Positions 1 to 6,923 of a stretch of 21,788 nt of DNA are shown in pieces. Position 1 is the first letter of the stretch, and every line of letters starts with the position of its first letter. Below the pieces are notes generated by a model, which saw nothing but the letters and a program-made list of their open reading frames with translations, did no database searches and had not been told where the DNA came from. Source of the stretch: Gammaproteobacteria bacterium (GTDB lineage: Bacteria; Pseudomonadota; Gammaproteobacteria; SURF-13); contig JAMCTV010000039.1 of NCBI GenBank assembly GCA_023381235.1, forward strand, positions 1 through 21,788, read 5' to 3'. A program made the position numbers and the translations under genes.

Positions 1-1240
1 GAGGCGTGACCAGAACTACGCCGCGCGGCGTAACATGGAAACGCCGCGCATCCTCTTCGGGGTTTTCTCCAACCACCGTGCCTTCAGGTATCTTGCATGA
101 CTTGTCCACCACCGCTTTGCGCAACCGGCAGTGGCGGCCGATCTCCACATCGGGCAAAATTACACTGTCTTGCACTACGGAATAGGAGTTAACGCGCACG
201 TTGGAAAACAACAACGAGTGGCGCACCAGCGCGCCGGAGATCACGCACCCGCCGGAGACCATGGAGTCCACCGCCATGCCGCGCCGGTCCTCATCGTCGA
301 ATACAAACTTGGCGGGCGGCAATTGCTCCTGGTGGGTCCAGATCGGCCACTCTTCATCGTACAGATTAAGTTCCGGCGTCACGCCGATCAATTCCGTGTT
401 GGCTTCCCAAAACGCATCCACCGTGCCCACGTCGCGCCAGTAGGCACCCTTGCCGGTATCCACGTCGTGGAACGGATAGGCGAACACGCGGTACTGATCG
501 ATGATGGAGGGGATGATATTTTTCGCGAAATCGTGGGAAGATTGCGCATTGTCGGCATCCTTGATGAGCTGTTCGTAAAGAAAATCGGCGTTGAATACGT
601 AGATGCCCATGGATGCCAGCGCAGCATCGGTGCGTCCCGGCAAAGGCGTGGGATGGGCCGGCTTCTCGGCGAACGCCGTCACGCGTGCATGCTCCTGCAC
701 GCTCATCACGCCGAACGCATTGGCGGCGTGCTCCAGCGGCACTTCCACGCAGGCCACGGTCATGTCCGCCTCGTGCAGGGCGTGAAACGAAATCATGCGC
801 CCATAGTCCATTTTGTAGATATGGTCGCCGGCCAGGACCAGAATATATTTGGGGCGGTGGCCGCGGATGATGTCCAGATTTTGATATACCGCGTCCGCGG
901 TGCCGGTGTACCAGGAGGTTTCAATGCGCTGCTGTGCGGGCAGCAGCTCCACGAATTCACCGAACTCGCCGCGCATGAAACCCCATCCGCGCTGAATGTG
1001 GCCGATAAGCGAATGCGCTTTATATTGCGTAAGGATGGAGATGCGCCGGATGCCGGAGTTGATGCAGTTGGAGAGCGGGAAGTCTATGATGCGGAATTTG
1101 CCGCCGAACGGCACCGCCGGTTTGGCGCGCCACAGCGTCAAATGATCCAGCCGCGAGCCGCGCCCCCCGGCCAGGATCAAGGCCAGCGTATCGCGGCTGC
1201 GGCGTTTGGTGGCGGTATGGCGTGTCTGACTGGTATGCAC
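1..1240 (-). CDS. glgC: Glucose-1-phosphate adenylyltransferase (ADP-glucose pyrophosphorylase), 3' end outside the window
   Basis: The enzyme makes ADP-glucose from ATP and glucose-1-phosphate, the committed step of glycogen synthesis. Read leftward from a GTG at 1240, the frame is open for 413 codons to the window edge. An SD-like AAGGGG lies 5 bases before the GTG. E. coli GlgC has 431 residues, so only a short C-terminal piece is missing. The nucleotidyltransferase signature LILAGGRGSR is at residues 21-30. It is followed by RAKPAVPFGGKFRIIDFPLS and NCINSGIRR, including the Lys/Arg region that binds the fructose-1,6-bisphosphate activator in E. coli GlgC. Further matches are HIQRGWGF, GTADAVYQN, LAGDHIYKMDY and the C-terminal left-handed beta-helix. 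The gene is divergent from glgB, which fits a glycogen locus. The GTG start was chosen because the homology begins about 18 residues after it. Confidence 0.96.
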   Translation of the reverse strand, partial: MHTSQTRHTATKRRSRDTLALILAGGRGSRLDHLTLWRAKPAVPFGGKFRIIDFPLSNCINSGIRRISILTQYKAHSLIGHIQRGWGFMRGEFGEFVELLPAQQRIETSWYTGTADAVYQNLDIIRGHRPKYILVLAGDHIYKMDYGRMISFHALHEADMTVACVEVPLEHAANAFGVMSVQEHARVTAFAEKPAHPTPLPGRTDAALASMGIYVFNADFLYEQLIKDADNAQSSHDFAKNIIPSIIDQYRVFAYPFHDVDTGKGAYWRDVGTVDAFWEANTELIGVTPELNLYDEEWPIWTHQEQLPPAKFVFDDEDRRGMAVDSMVSGGCVISGALVRHSLLFSNVRVNSYSVVQDSVILPDVEIGRHCRLRKAVVDKSCKIPEGTVVGENPEEDARRFHVTPRGVVLVTP

Positions 1241-1299
1241 TGAGACCCCTTGTTTTATGGCTGCGGCGCCAAACCTGCCCGCAGGCCGACGCATTAAAT

Positions 1300-3564
1300 A
1301 TGCCTGAAGTTAATGTTACCCTATGTCTATGTGTCCCACCAAATTCCGCTTGCAGCGTGTCTAGACATCCCAAAACGCAAAAACATCCGGGGCTGAACGC
1401 CGATCTGCGCCTGCTGCTGGAGGCGCGCCACCATGACCCGTTTTCCGTGCTGGGGCGCCATAGCGCGGATGCCGGGGAAGACAGGGTGCGCGTATTCATC
1501 CCCGGCGCCAGACAGGCCGCAATTGAGAGTGCGGTGGGTGAACTTGCCCTGACGCGCGTGGTGGACACCGGTATCTTTGAATGGCAGGGTGCTTCCGGAC
1601 TTACGCCGCTGCGCTACCAGGTGATCTGGCAGGATGCGCAAAACATCACGCGGCGCGCGGTGGATCCTTATTGCTTCCCGCCACAGCTTTCCGATTACGA
1701 TCTGCACCTGTTTGGCGAAGGCAAGCACTGGCACGCCTACCGCTTTCTGGGCGCACACGTGCACGAAGCCGACGGCGTGAACGGCGTGCTGTTCGCGGTA
1801 TGGGCGCCGGAGGCGGAGCGCGTCAGCGTGGTGGGTGATTTCAACCAGTGGGACGGACGCCGCCATCCGATGCGCATACGGGGTGGGAGCGGGGTGTGGG
1901 AGTTGTTTGTCCCAGGCCTCGGGTCCGGGACGTTGTATAAATTCGAGCTACGGCATCGCGCAAGCGGCACGCTGCACCTGAAGAGCGATCCTTACGCGCA
2001 GCGTTTTGAGCTGCGCCCCGGCACCGCATCCATCGTGGCGGCGCCCGATAGTTATGTTTGGCGGGATGGGAGTTGGCTCACGGCGCGCGCACAGGCGGAC
2101 TGGCTGCACCAGCCGCTCTCGATTTACGAGGCGCATCTCGGCTCCTGGCAGCGCGATGCTGAGGGCGGTTTTCTCGATTACCGCGAGCTGGCGCACCGCC
2201 TGGTGGAGCACGTCAGCTACCTCGGCTTCACGCATATTGAGCTGCTCCCTGTCACCGAGCACCCGTTTGACGCCTCGTGGGGCTATCAGACCACCGGCTA
2301 TTACGCGCCCACCAGCCGCTTCGGCACGCCGGATGATTTTCGCTATTTCGTGGATTACTGCCACTACCACGGCATCGGCGTGTTGTTGGACTGGGTGCCG
2401 GGGCACTTCCCCAAGGATACATTCGCGCTGGCGCGTTTTGACGGCAGCGCGTTGTATGAGCATGAAGACCCGCGCCGCGGCGAGCACCGCGACTGGGGCA
2501 CGCTGATCTTCAATTACGGGCGCAACGAGGTGAAGAATTTCCTGCTGGCGAGCGCCGTGTACTGGCTGGAGGAATTTCACCTGGACGGTCTGCGCGTGGA
2601 CGCGGTGGCCTCCATGTTGTATCTCGATTATTCGCGCGCCCCCGGCGACTGGTATCCGAATATCCACGGCGGACGCGAGAATCTGGAGGCAATCGCCTTT
2701 TTGCGCGAACTGAACAGCGTCACCCACGGCGCGCATCCCGGCACGCTGATGATGGCGGAAGAATCCACTGCCTGGCCCATGGTGTCGCGTCCGGTGTCTC
2801 ACGGCGGGCTGGGCTTCAGCATGAAGTGGAACATGGGCTGGATGCACGACACCCTGCAATACATGAGCCTCGACCCGGTCTATCGCAAACACCATCACGA
2901 CCGGCTCAGCTTCGGCATGCTGTACGCCTTCACTGAAAATTTCATCCTGCCCTTTTCCCATGACGAGGTGGTGCACGGCAAGGCCTCGATGCACTACAAG
3001 ATGCCGGGCGATGAGTGGCAGCGCCTGGCCAATCTGCGCCTGCTTTATACCTATATGTACACCTACCCCGGCAAGAAACTGCTGTTCATGGGCGCGGAAT
3101 TCGCGCAGGGGCGCGAGTGGGATCACACGCAGGCGCTGGACTGGTATGTGCTGGACTATGCCCCGCACCGCGGCGTGCAGAATCTGGTCACCGATCTCAA
3201 CCGTTTGTACCGCGAGGCCAGCGCACTGCACTGCTACGAGTTTGACTGGCGCGGGTTTGAATGGATCGAGTGCCATGACGCCGCGCAATCGGTGCTGTCG
3301 TATGTGCGCAAGTCGGAGCAGCAAACACTGGTGGTGGCGCTCAACTTCACCCCGGTGCCGCGCCATAAATATCGCCTCGGCGTGCCGTACCCCGGCTATT
3401 ACCGGGTGATATTAAATTCTGACTCGGCGTTCTATGGCGGGGGCAACCTGGGTCAGGCAGGAGCCGATGCGCACCACGCGCCGTGGATGGGAAGGCCTTA
3501 TTCCATCGTAATTGACCTGCCGCCCCTGGCGGGGATTGTTTTAAAACTCGCCGGGGATGGATGA
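1300..3564 (+). CDS. glgB: 1,4-alpha-glucan branching enzyme (glycogen branching enzyme)
   Basis: GlgB moves short alpha-1,4 chains onto alpha-1,6 branch points of glycogen. Numbered from the ATG at 1300 (754 residues), it has an N-terminal domain with DPFSVLGRH, a CBM48 module (VWAPEAERVSVVGDFNQWDGR) and a GH13 catalytic barrel. The catalytic triad is Asp434 (GLRVDAVASM), Glu487 (MMAEEST) and Asp555 (FSHDEVVHG), with the same spacing as E. coli D405/E458/D526. The start is uncertain. An ATG at 1222 would overlap glgC. The ATG at 1300 gives about 45 residues before DPFSVLG, and a GTG at 1357 gives 26, nearer the 19 of E. coli. None has a clear ribosome binding site. The gene is divergent from glgC. 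Confidence 0.96.
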   Translation: MPEVNVTLCLCVPPNSACSVSRHPKTQKHPGLNADLRLLLEARHHDPFSVLGRHSADAGEDRVRVFIPGARQAAIESAVGELALTRVVDTGIFEWQGASGLTPLRYQVIWQDAQNITRRAVDPYCFPPQLSDYDLHLFGEGKHWHAYRFLGAHVHEADGVNGVLFAVWAPEAERVSVVGDFNQWDGRRHPMRIRGGSGVWELFVPGLGSGTLYKFELRHRASGTLHLKSDPYAQRFELRPGTASIVAAPDSYVWRDGSWLTARAQADWLHQPLSIYEAHLGSWQRDAEGGFLDYRELAHRLVEHVSYLGFTHIELLPVTEHPFDASWGYQTTGYYAPTSRFGTPDDFRYFVDYCHYHGIGVLLDWVPGHFPKDTFALARFDGSALYEHEDPRRGEHRDWGTLIFNYGRNEVKNFLLASAVYWLEEFHLDGLRVDAVASMLYLDYSRAPGDWYPNIHGGRENLEAIAFLRELNSVTHGAHPGTLMMAEESTAWPMVSRPVSHGGLGFSMKWNMGWMHDTLQYMSLDPVYRKHHHDRLSFGMLYAFTENFILPFSHDEVVHGKASMHYKMPGDEWQRLANLRLLYTYMYTYPGKKLLFMGAEFAQGREWDHTQALDWYVLDYAPHRGVQNLVTDLNRLYREASALHCYEFDWRGFEWIECHDAAQSVLSYVRKSEQQTLVVALNFTPVPRHKYRLGVPYPGYYRVILNSDSAFYGGGNLGQAGADAHHAPWMGRPYSIVIDLPPLAGIVLKLAGDG

Positions 3565-3576
3565 TATTTCCTGGTA

Positions 3577-4116
3577 ATGGCATGTAACTTGCCTCTCAAT
3601 TTGGAAAGCATGGGCGGTTTCATGACGGGCCATCCATGGGGTTCATTTATTCATTTTTCCAACGGGGAATCAAGGAGATCATCATGTCGGCACTATAAAG
3701 ACAGCTATGGACGCTGCACGGTCAACCAGAAATTTCTTGACCGGTTTTATGGCATATTTCTGACTTCGCACCCGGCCATCAAGCCGATGTTCGCGAAAAC
3801 GGACTTTACCAAGCAAAAGGCTCTTTTGCGCTCAGGAATCTCCATGATGATTATGTACGAAGACGGGACTCAAGTCGCCAAGATGGCATTGGATCGTCTG
3901 GGTCATTCTCACGGCAAGCAGGAAATGAACATTGACCCGAAAATGTATCAATACTGGATTGACAGCATGGTCGCCGCCGTCAAGGAATGCGATCCTCAAT
4001 TCTCGCCGGCGCTCGAAAAGCAATGGCGCGACGCGATGCGCAAGGGCATCAACTACATGGTATCGGCAGGACAGGTCGAAACGATCAACCTGAAGAGCCA
4101 GCCCGCCCTCGGCTAA
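3577..4116 (+). CDS. Single-domain bacterial globin, with an apparent frameshift at its start codon
   Basis: From about residue 41 (YKDSYGRC) the product resembles small proteobacterial single-domain globins: FLDRFYGIFL, KPMFAKTDF, the proximal-histidine region RLGHSHGKQ (His110 and His112 counted from 3577), and MYQYWIDSMVAAVKECDPQF. It should bind heme; oxygen, nitric oxide or redox sensing are possible roles. The start is anomalous. The best ribosome binding site, AAGGAG at 3672-3677, sits 6 bases before an ATG at 3684. That ATG reads Met-Ser-Ala-Leu and then hits TAA at 3696. Adding one TA at the CTATAAAG site would restore MSALYKDSYGRC. The in-frame ATGs at 3577 and 3622 lack a ribosome binding site, and 3577 lies inside the candidate promoter. 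The gene is either frameshifted, miscalled there, or starts at 3622. Confidence 0.8.
   Translation: MACNLPLNLESMGGFMTGHPWGSFIHFSNGESRRSSCRHYKDSYGRCTVNQKFLDRFYGIFLTSHPAIKPMFAKTDFTKQKALLRSGISMMIMYEDGTQVAKMALDRLGHSHGKQEMNIDPKMYQYWIDSMVAAVKECDPQFSPALEKQWRDAMRKGINYMVSAGQVETINLKSQPALG
3578..3592 (+). promoter_or_regulatory. Candidate sigma-54 (RpoN) -24/-12 promoter for the globin gene
   Basis: The sequence TGGCATGTAACTTGC matches the RpoN consensus TGGCAC-N5-TTGC with one change. The invariant GG (3579-3580) and GC (3591-3592) are separated by exactly 10 bases. It lies 13 bases after the glgB stop and faces the globin gene, so transcription would start near 3604. I could not recognise an activator (enhancer) site upstream, inside the end of glgB. 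Sigma-54 control implies an activator protein responding to a signal such as nitrogen, nitric oxide or carbon state, but nothing in this window shows which. Confidence 0.6.
3672..3698 (+). promoter_or_regulatory. Strong ribosome binding site and ATG followed at once by an in-frame stop
   Basis: AAGGAG (3672-3677), a 6-base spacer and ATG (3684-3686) form the best translation start near the globin gene. The frame it opens is ATG TCG GCA CTA TAA. The globin coding frame is shifted by one base relative to it, with TAT at 3694 and AAA at 3697. Confidence 0.75.
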
Positions 4117-4128
4117 CGCCTCGGCGCT

Positions 4129-4473
4129 TTATCCGTTGCGGAACATGAAATACACCGCGCCGGGCAGGCACAAGCCCGCCCACAGATAATCGAGTTTCAG
4201 CGGCTGCTGCATGTAAAACAGCGCGAAGGGAGCAAATACGCTGAGCGTGATGACCTCTTGCAGGATTTTGAGTTGGCCCAGGCTGAGCGTCGTATAGCCG
4301 ATGCGATTGGCGGGCACTTGCAGCAAATACTCAAACAGCGCAATGCCCCAACTGATGAGTGCCGCGATATACCAGGGCTTGTCGTTGAGGTTTTTAAGGT
4401 GCGCGTACCAGGCGAAGATCATGAACACGTTCGACAGGATCAGCAACCCTGCGGTTTTCAGAATGACGGACAT
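4129..4473 (-). CDS. Small DMT-superfamily membrane protein, DUF486 family
   Basis: The 114-residue product has four predicted membrane segments (about residues 5-24, 34-51, 66-86 and 93-110), as in the DUF486/COG3169 family, which is related to drug/metabolite transporters. Recognisable stretches are SNVFMIFAWYAHLK, KPWYIAALISWGIALFEY, QVPANRIGY and QLKILQEVITL. The substrate is unknown. The ATG at 4473 was chosen because upstream in-frame codons would only translate the palindromic repeat. There is no SD sequence before it. A plausible promoter (TTGTTA at 4507-4502, 16-base spacer, TATATT at 4485-4480) would place the first transcribed base at or next to the A of this ATG. The gene converges on the globin gene with 12 bases between the stops. 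Confidence 0.88.
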   Translation of the reverse strand: MSVILKTAGLLILSNVFMIFAWYAHLKNLNDKPWYIAALISWGIALFEYLLQVPANRIGYTTLSLGQLKILQEVITLSVFAPFALFYMQQPLKLDYLWAGLCLPGAVYFMFRNG

Positions 4474-4479
4474 GGCGCC

Positions 4480-4507
4480 AATATAACCGATTCCCCCGCG
4501 ATAACAA
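4480..4507 (-). promoter_or_regulatory. Candidate promoter for the DUF486 gene
   Basis: On the - strand, TTGTTA (4507-4502) and TATATT (4485-4480) are separated by 16 bases. The -10 box ends 6 bases before the start codon at 4473, which would make the transcript leaderless or nearly so. This rests on box similarity only. Confidence 0.35.
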
Positions 4508-4515
4508 TGGGGTTT

Positions 4516-4584
4516 CCAAAGGGGAGAGGCGTTAGCTCTCCCCTTTGGTCGCCCGTGCGGTTTCATACCGCGCGGTGCGAAATT
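4516..4584 (-). repeat. Two-hairpin palindromic repeat element, copy A (downstream of dapE)
   Basis: Two stem-loops lie side by side. The first is a perfect 13-base inverted repeat, CCAAAGGGGAGAG (4516-4528) and CTCTCCCCTTTGG (4536-4548), with a 7-base loop. The second pairs TCGC and CCGTGCGG (4549-4552, 4553-4560) with CCGCGCGG and GCGA (4568-4575, 4577-4580) around a 7-base loop. The second hairpin, its flank and one arm of the first recur near the window end in reverse orientation. Relative to dapE the element starts about 12 bases after the stop codon, so it could terminate or protect the dap transcript. There is no U-tract, so it is not a textbook intrinsic terminator. Confidence 0.85.
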
Positions 4585-4592
4585 AAACTGAT

Positions 4593-5747
4593 TCAGGCTA
4601 ACAGCAGCTTCTGCATGATGCGCTCATAAATAACGCTGAGCGCATCAAGCTCGTTCACGTTGACGCACTCGTTGAGTTTATGGATGCTGGCGTTCACCAC
4701 GCCCAGTTCCAGCACCTGTGCGCCGGTGGGGGCGATGAAGCGCCCGTCCGAGGTGCCGCCGGAGGTGGAGATGTCGGCCTCGATCCCGGCGACCTCCTTG
4801 ATCGCGCTGCGCGCCGCATCCACCAGCGCGCCCTTTGGCGTCAGGAATGGCTGGCCGGACAAGCGCCACTCGATGTCATACTTGAATGAGTGCTTGTCCA
4901 GCAGTGTCAGCACGCGCTGCTTGATTTTTTCCGGCGTAAGTTCCGTTGAAAAACGCAAATTGAATACGATTTCCAGATTACCGGGAATCACGTTGTCCGC
5001 ACCCGTGCCGGCGTGGATGTTGGAGATTTGAAACGTGGTAGGCGGGAAAAATTCATTGCCCCGGTCCCACTGCTCGGCGCACAGATCTGCCAGCGCACGC
5101 GCCGACACATGCACCGGATTCAGCGCCAAGTGCGGGTAGGCGACGTGACCTTGCACGCCGTGCACGGTGAGCTTGCCGCTGAGGGAACCGCGGCGGCCGT
5201 TTTTAATGGTATCGCCCACGGTTTTTACGCAGGTGGGCTCGCCGATCAGACACCAGTCCATCTTTTCCTTGCGCGCCTCCAGATGCTCCACCACCTTGAC
5301 AGTGCCGTGGGTGCTGGGGCCTTCTTCATCGCTGGTGATGAGCAGGGCGATGGAGCCGGGGTGTTTGGGGTGTTGCGCGACAAAGCGTTCCACCGCGGTT
5401 ACCATCGCGGCGATGCCGCCCTTCATGTCCGCTGCGCCGCGTCCGTATAGGTAACCGTCGCGCAGCGTAGGCATGAACGGATCGGACTTCCATTGGTCCA
5501 GCGGCCCGGTGGGCACCACGTCTGTATGCCCAGCGAAGACAAACAGCGGCGCTTGTGTGCCGCGCCGCGCCCACAGATTATCCACGTCGCCAAAACGCAG
5601 GTGCTCGATTTTGAAACCGAGCGGCGCCAGGCGCTGCGCGATCAGCTGCTGGCAGCCCGCGTCATCGGGCGTGAGCGAGCAGCGGGCAATCAGTTCTTTC
5701 AGTAACTCCAGCGTGCTGGATCCTTCGATTTCACTCAGGACAGGCAT
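4593..5747 (-). CDS. dapE: Succinyl-diaminopimelate desuccinylase
   Basis: DapE hydrolyses N-succinyl-LL-2,6-diaminopimelate to succinate and LL-diaminopimelate in the succinylase branch of lysine and peptidoglycan synthesis. It is a dizinc M20 peptidase-family enzyme. The 384 residues show GHTDVVPTG (zinc ligand His74, with Asp76), YGRGAADMKGG (bridging Asp107), SDEEG (catalytic base Glu141, ligand Glu142), GEPT (Glu170) and the C-terminal His356 in IHKLNE. E. coli DapE has 375 residues. The start ATG (5747) overlaps the last base of the yffB stop codon (TAATG), which implies coupled translation. Residues 2-10, PVLSEIEGS, are unlike the usual start of DapE and match the translation of a dispersed repeat; the family-like sequence begins at STLELLKELI. 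Confidence 0.97.
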   Translation of the reverse strand: MPVLSEIEGSSTLELLKELIARCSLTPDDAGCQQLIAQRLAPLGFKIEHLRFGDVDNLWARRGTQAPLFVFAGHTDVVPTGPLDQWKSDPFMPTLRDGYLYGRGAADMKGGIAAMVTAVERFVAQHPKHPGSIALLITSDEEGPSTHGTVKVVEHLEARKEKMDWCLIGEPTCVKTVGDTIKNGRRGSLSGKLTVHGVQGHVAYPHLALNPVHVSARALADLCAEQWDRGNEFFPPTTFQISNIHAGTGADNVIPGNLEIVFNLRFSTELTPEKIKQRVLTLLDKHSFKYDIEWRLSGQPFLTPKGALVDAARSAIKEVAGIEADISTSGGTSDGRFIAPTGAQVLELGVVNASIHKLNECVNVNELDALSVIYERIMQKLLLA

Positions 5748-6100
5748 TATTTTTTCCCTGTAAACAAGCGTTGATAATCCGTTTCGTTGAAACCGGCGTA
5801 ATAGTTTTCCCCCGTCACCAGCACCGGACGTTTAATCACCGTAGGGTGGTTGAGCATCAACGCCTGAGCCTTTTTCTCATTCAGGCCGCTCTTGTCTTTT
5901 TCCGTGAGCTTGCGCCAGGTCATGCCGCTCTTGTTGAGCAGGGTTTCCCAGCCCAGCTTGTCAACCAGGGTTTGCAGTGTCTTGGCGTCCAATCCGTCCT
6001 TGCGGAAATCGTGGAAGCGGTATTCCACGCCGCGCTGTTCCAGCCAAGCGCGCGCTTTTTTTACCGTGGAACAATTGGTGATGCCGTACATGACGGTCAT
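5747..6100 (-). CDS. yffB: ArsC/Spx-family thioredoxin-fold protein (YffB type)
   Basis: The 117-residue product has the ArsC-like fold signature: YGITNCSTVKKARAWL with Cys10 near the N-terminus, then HDFRKDGL, NKSGMTWRKL, LMLNHPTVIKRPVLV and YYAGF. Cys10 is the only cysteine. The arsenate reductases of this family use glutathione and glutaredoxin. The YffB group sits beside dapE in E. coli and many relatives, and a role in arsenate reduction is not established for it. The gene lies between dapD (1 base upstream) and dapE (1-base overlap), so it is in the dap operon. Its link to diaminopimelate synthesis is unknown. Confidence 0.93.
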   Translation of the reverse strand: MTVMYGITNCSTVKKARAWLEQRGVEYRFHDFRKDGLDAKTLQTLVDKLGWETLLNKSGMTWRKLTEKDKSGLNEKKAQALMLNHPTVIKRPVLVTGENYYAGFNETDYQRLFTGKK

Positions 6101-6101
6101 G

Positions 6102-6923
6102 TCAAACGTCCCGCAGCAACTCGTTGATGCCCACCTTGCTGCGCGTCTTTTCGTCCACTTGTTTCACAATCACCGCGCAATACAGGCTGTAGCTGCCGTC
6201 CTTGGAAGGCAGGTTGCCCGACACCACCACGGAACCGGCCGGGATGCGCCCGTAGCTGACTTCGCCCGTCATGCGGTTGAATATCTTGGTGCTCTGGCCG
6301 ATGTACACGCCCATCGAAATCACCGAACCTTCCTCGACGATGACGCCTTCCACGACTTCCGAACGCGCGCCGATGAAACAATTGTCCTCAATGATGGTCG
6401 GGCCGGCCTGCACCGGCTCCAGCACGCCGCCGATGCCGACGCCCCCGGACAGGTGCACGTTCTTGCCGATCTGCGCGCACGAGCCGACCGTGGCCCAAGT
6501 GTCCACCATGGTGCCGCTGTCCACATAGGCTCCGATGTTTACATACGACGGCATGAGCACCACCGAGGGCGCGATATAGGAGCCGCGCCGCGCCATGGCG
6601 GGCGGCACGACGCGCACGCCGCTCTGCTTGAAGCGCGCTTCGTCGTAGCCGCTGAACTTGCCCGGCACCTTGTCATAGTAGGCGCTGTAGGCTCCTTTTA
6701 TGAAATGATTATCCTCGATGCGGAACGACAGCAGCACCGCCTTCTTGATCCACTGATGCACCTGCCAGGCGCCGCCGGTCTTCTCCGCCACGCGCAGTTT
6801 GCCCGCATCGAGCAGCGCGATGGTTTCGTTGACGGCATCCTTTACGCTATCCTCCACGTTTTGCGGCGTGATTTGCGCACGCTGTTCAAAGGCCGGTTCA
6901 ATAATGCTCTGCAAGTTTTTCAT
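6102..6923 (-). CDS. dapD: 2,3,4,5-tetrahydropyridine-2,6-dicarboxylate N-succinyltransferase
   Basis: DapD transfers succinate from succinyl-CoA to tetrahydrodipicolinate, opening the succinylase branch of lysine synthesis. The 273-residue product matches the usual length of 274. It has an N-terminal helical domain (MKNLQSIIEPAFEQR), the motif RIEDNHFIKG, and a left-handed parallel beta-helix with hexapeptide repeats (MVDTWATVGSCAQIGKNVHL, VVEGVIVEEGSVISMGVYIG). It functions as a trimer in the family. The start at 6923 was chosen because AAGGAA precedes it and the E. coli protein begins at the equivalent MQQLQNIIE. The first 26 bases overlap the 3' end of dapC, suggesting translational coupling. 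Confidence 0.97.
   Translation of the reverse strand: MKNLQSIIEPAFEQRAQITPQNVEDSVKDAVNETIALLDAGKLRVAEKTGGAWQVHQWIKKAVLLSFRIEDNHFIKGAYSAYYDKVPGKFSGYDEARFKQSGVRVVPPAMARRGSYIAPSVVLMPSYVNIGAYVDSGTMVDTWATVGSCAQIGKNVHLSGGVGIGGVLEPVQAGPTIIEDNCFIGARSEVVEGVIVEEGSVISMGVYIGQSTKIFNRMTGEVSYGRIPAGSVVVSGNLPSKDGSYSLYCAVIVKQVDEKTRSKVGINELLRDV

Noticed and set aside
131..1243. A 370-codon + strand open frame antisense to glgC
   Set aside because: The opposite strand encodes an unmistakable GlgC across the whole interval. The + frame is a shadow of its GC-rich codons and has no recognisable domain.
1729..1745. TGGCACG inside glgB as a second sigma-54 site
   Set aside because: The -12 part (TTGC) is missing at the required spacing, and the site is deep inside a coding region.
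1948..3366. A 472-codon - strand open frame inside glgB
   Set aside because: It is antisense to the catalytic domain of GlgB, with His/Arg/Ala/Gln-rich composition typical of antisense shadows in GC-rich DNA.
5747..6100. Calling yffB an arsenate reductase
   Set aside because: The fold is ArsC-like, but there is a single cysteine and no arsenic genes nearby. Neighbourhood and sequence point to the YffB group, whose reaction is not established.
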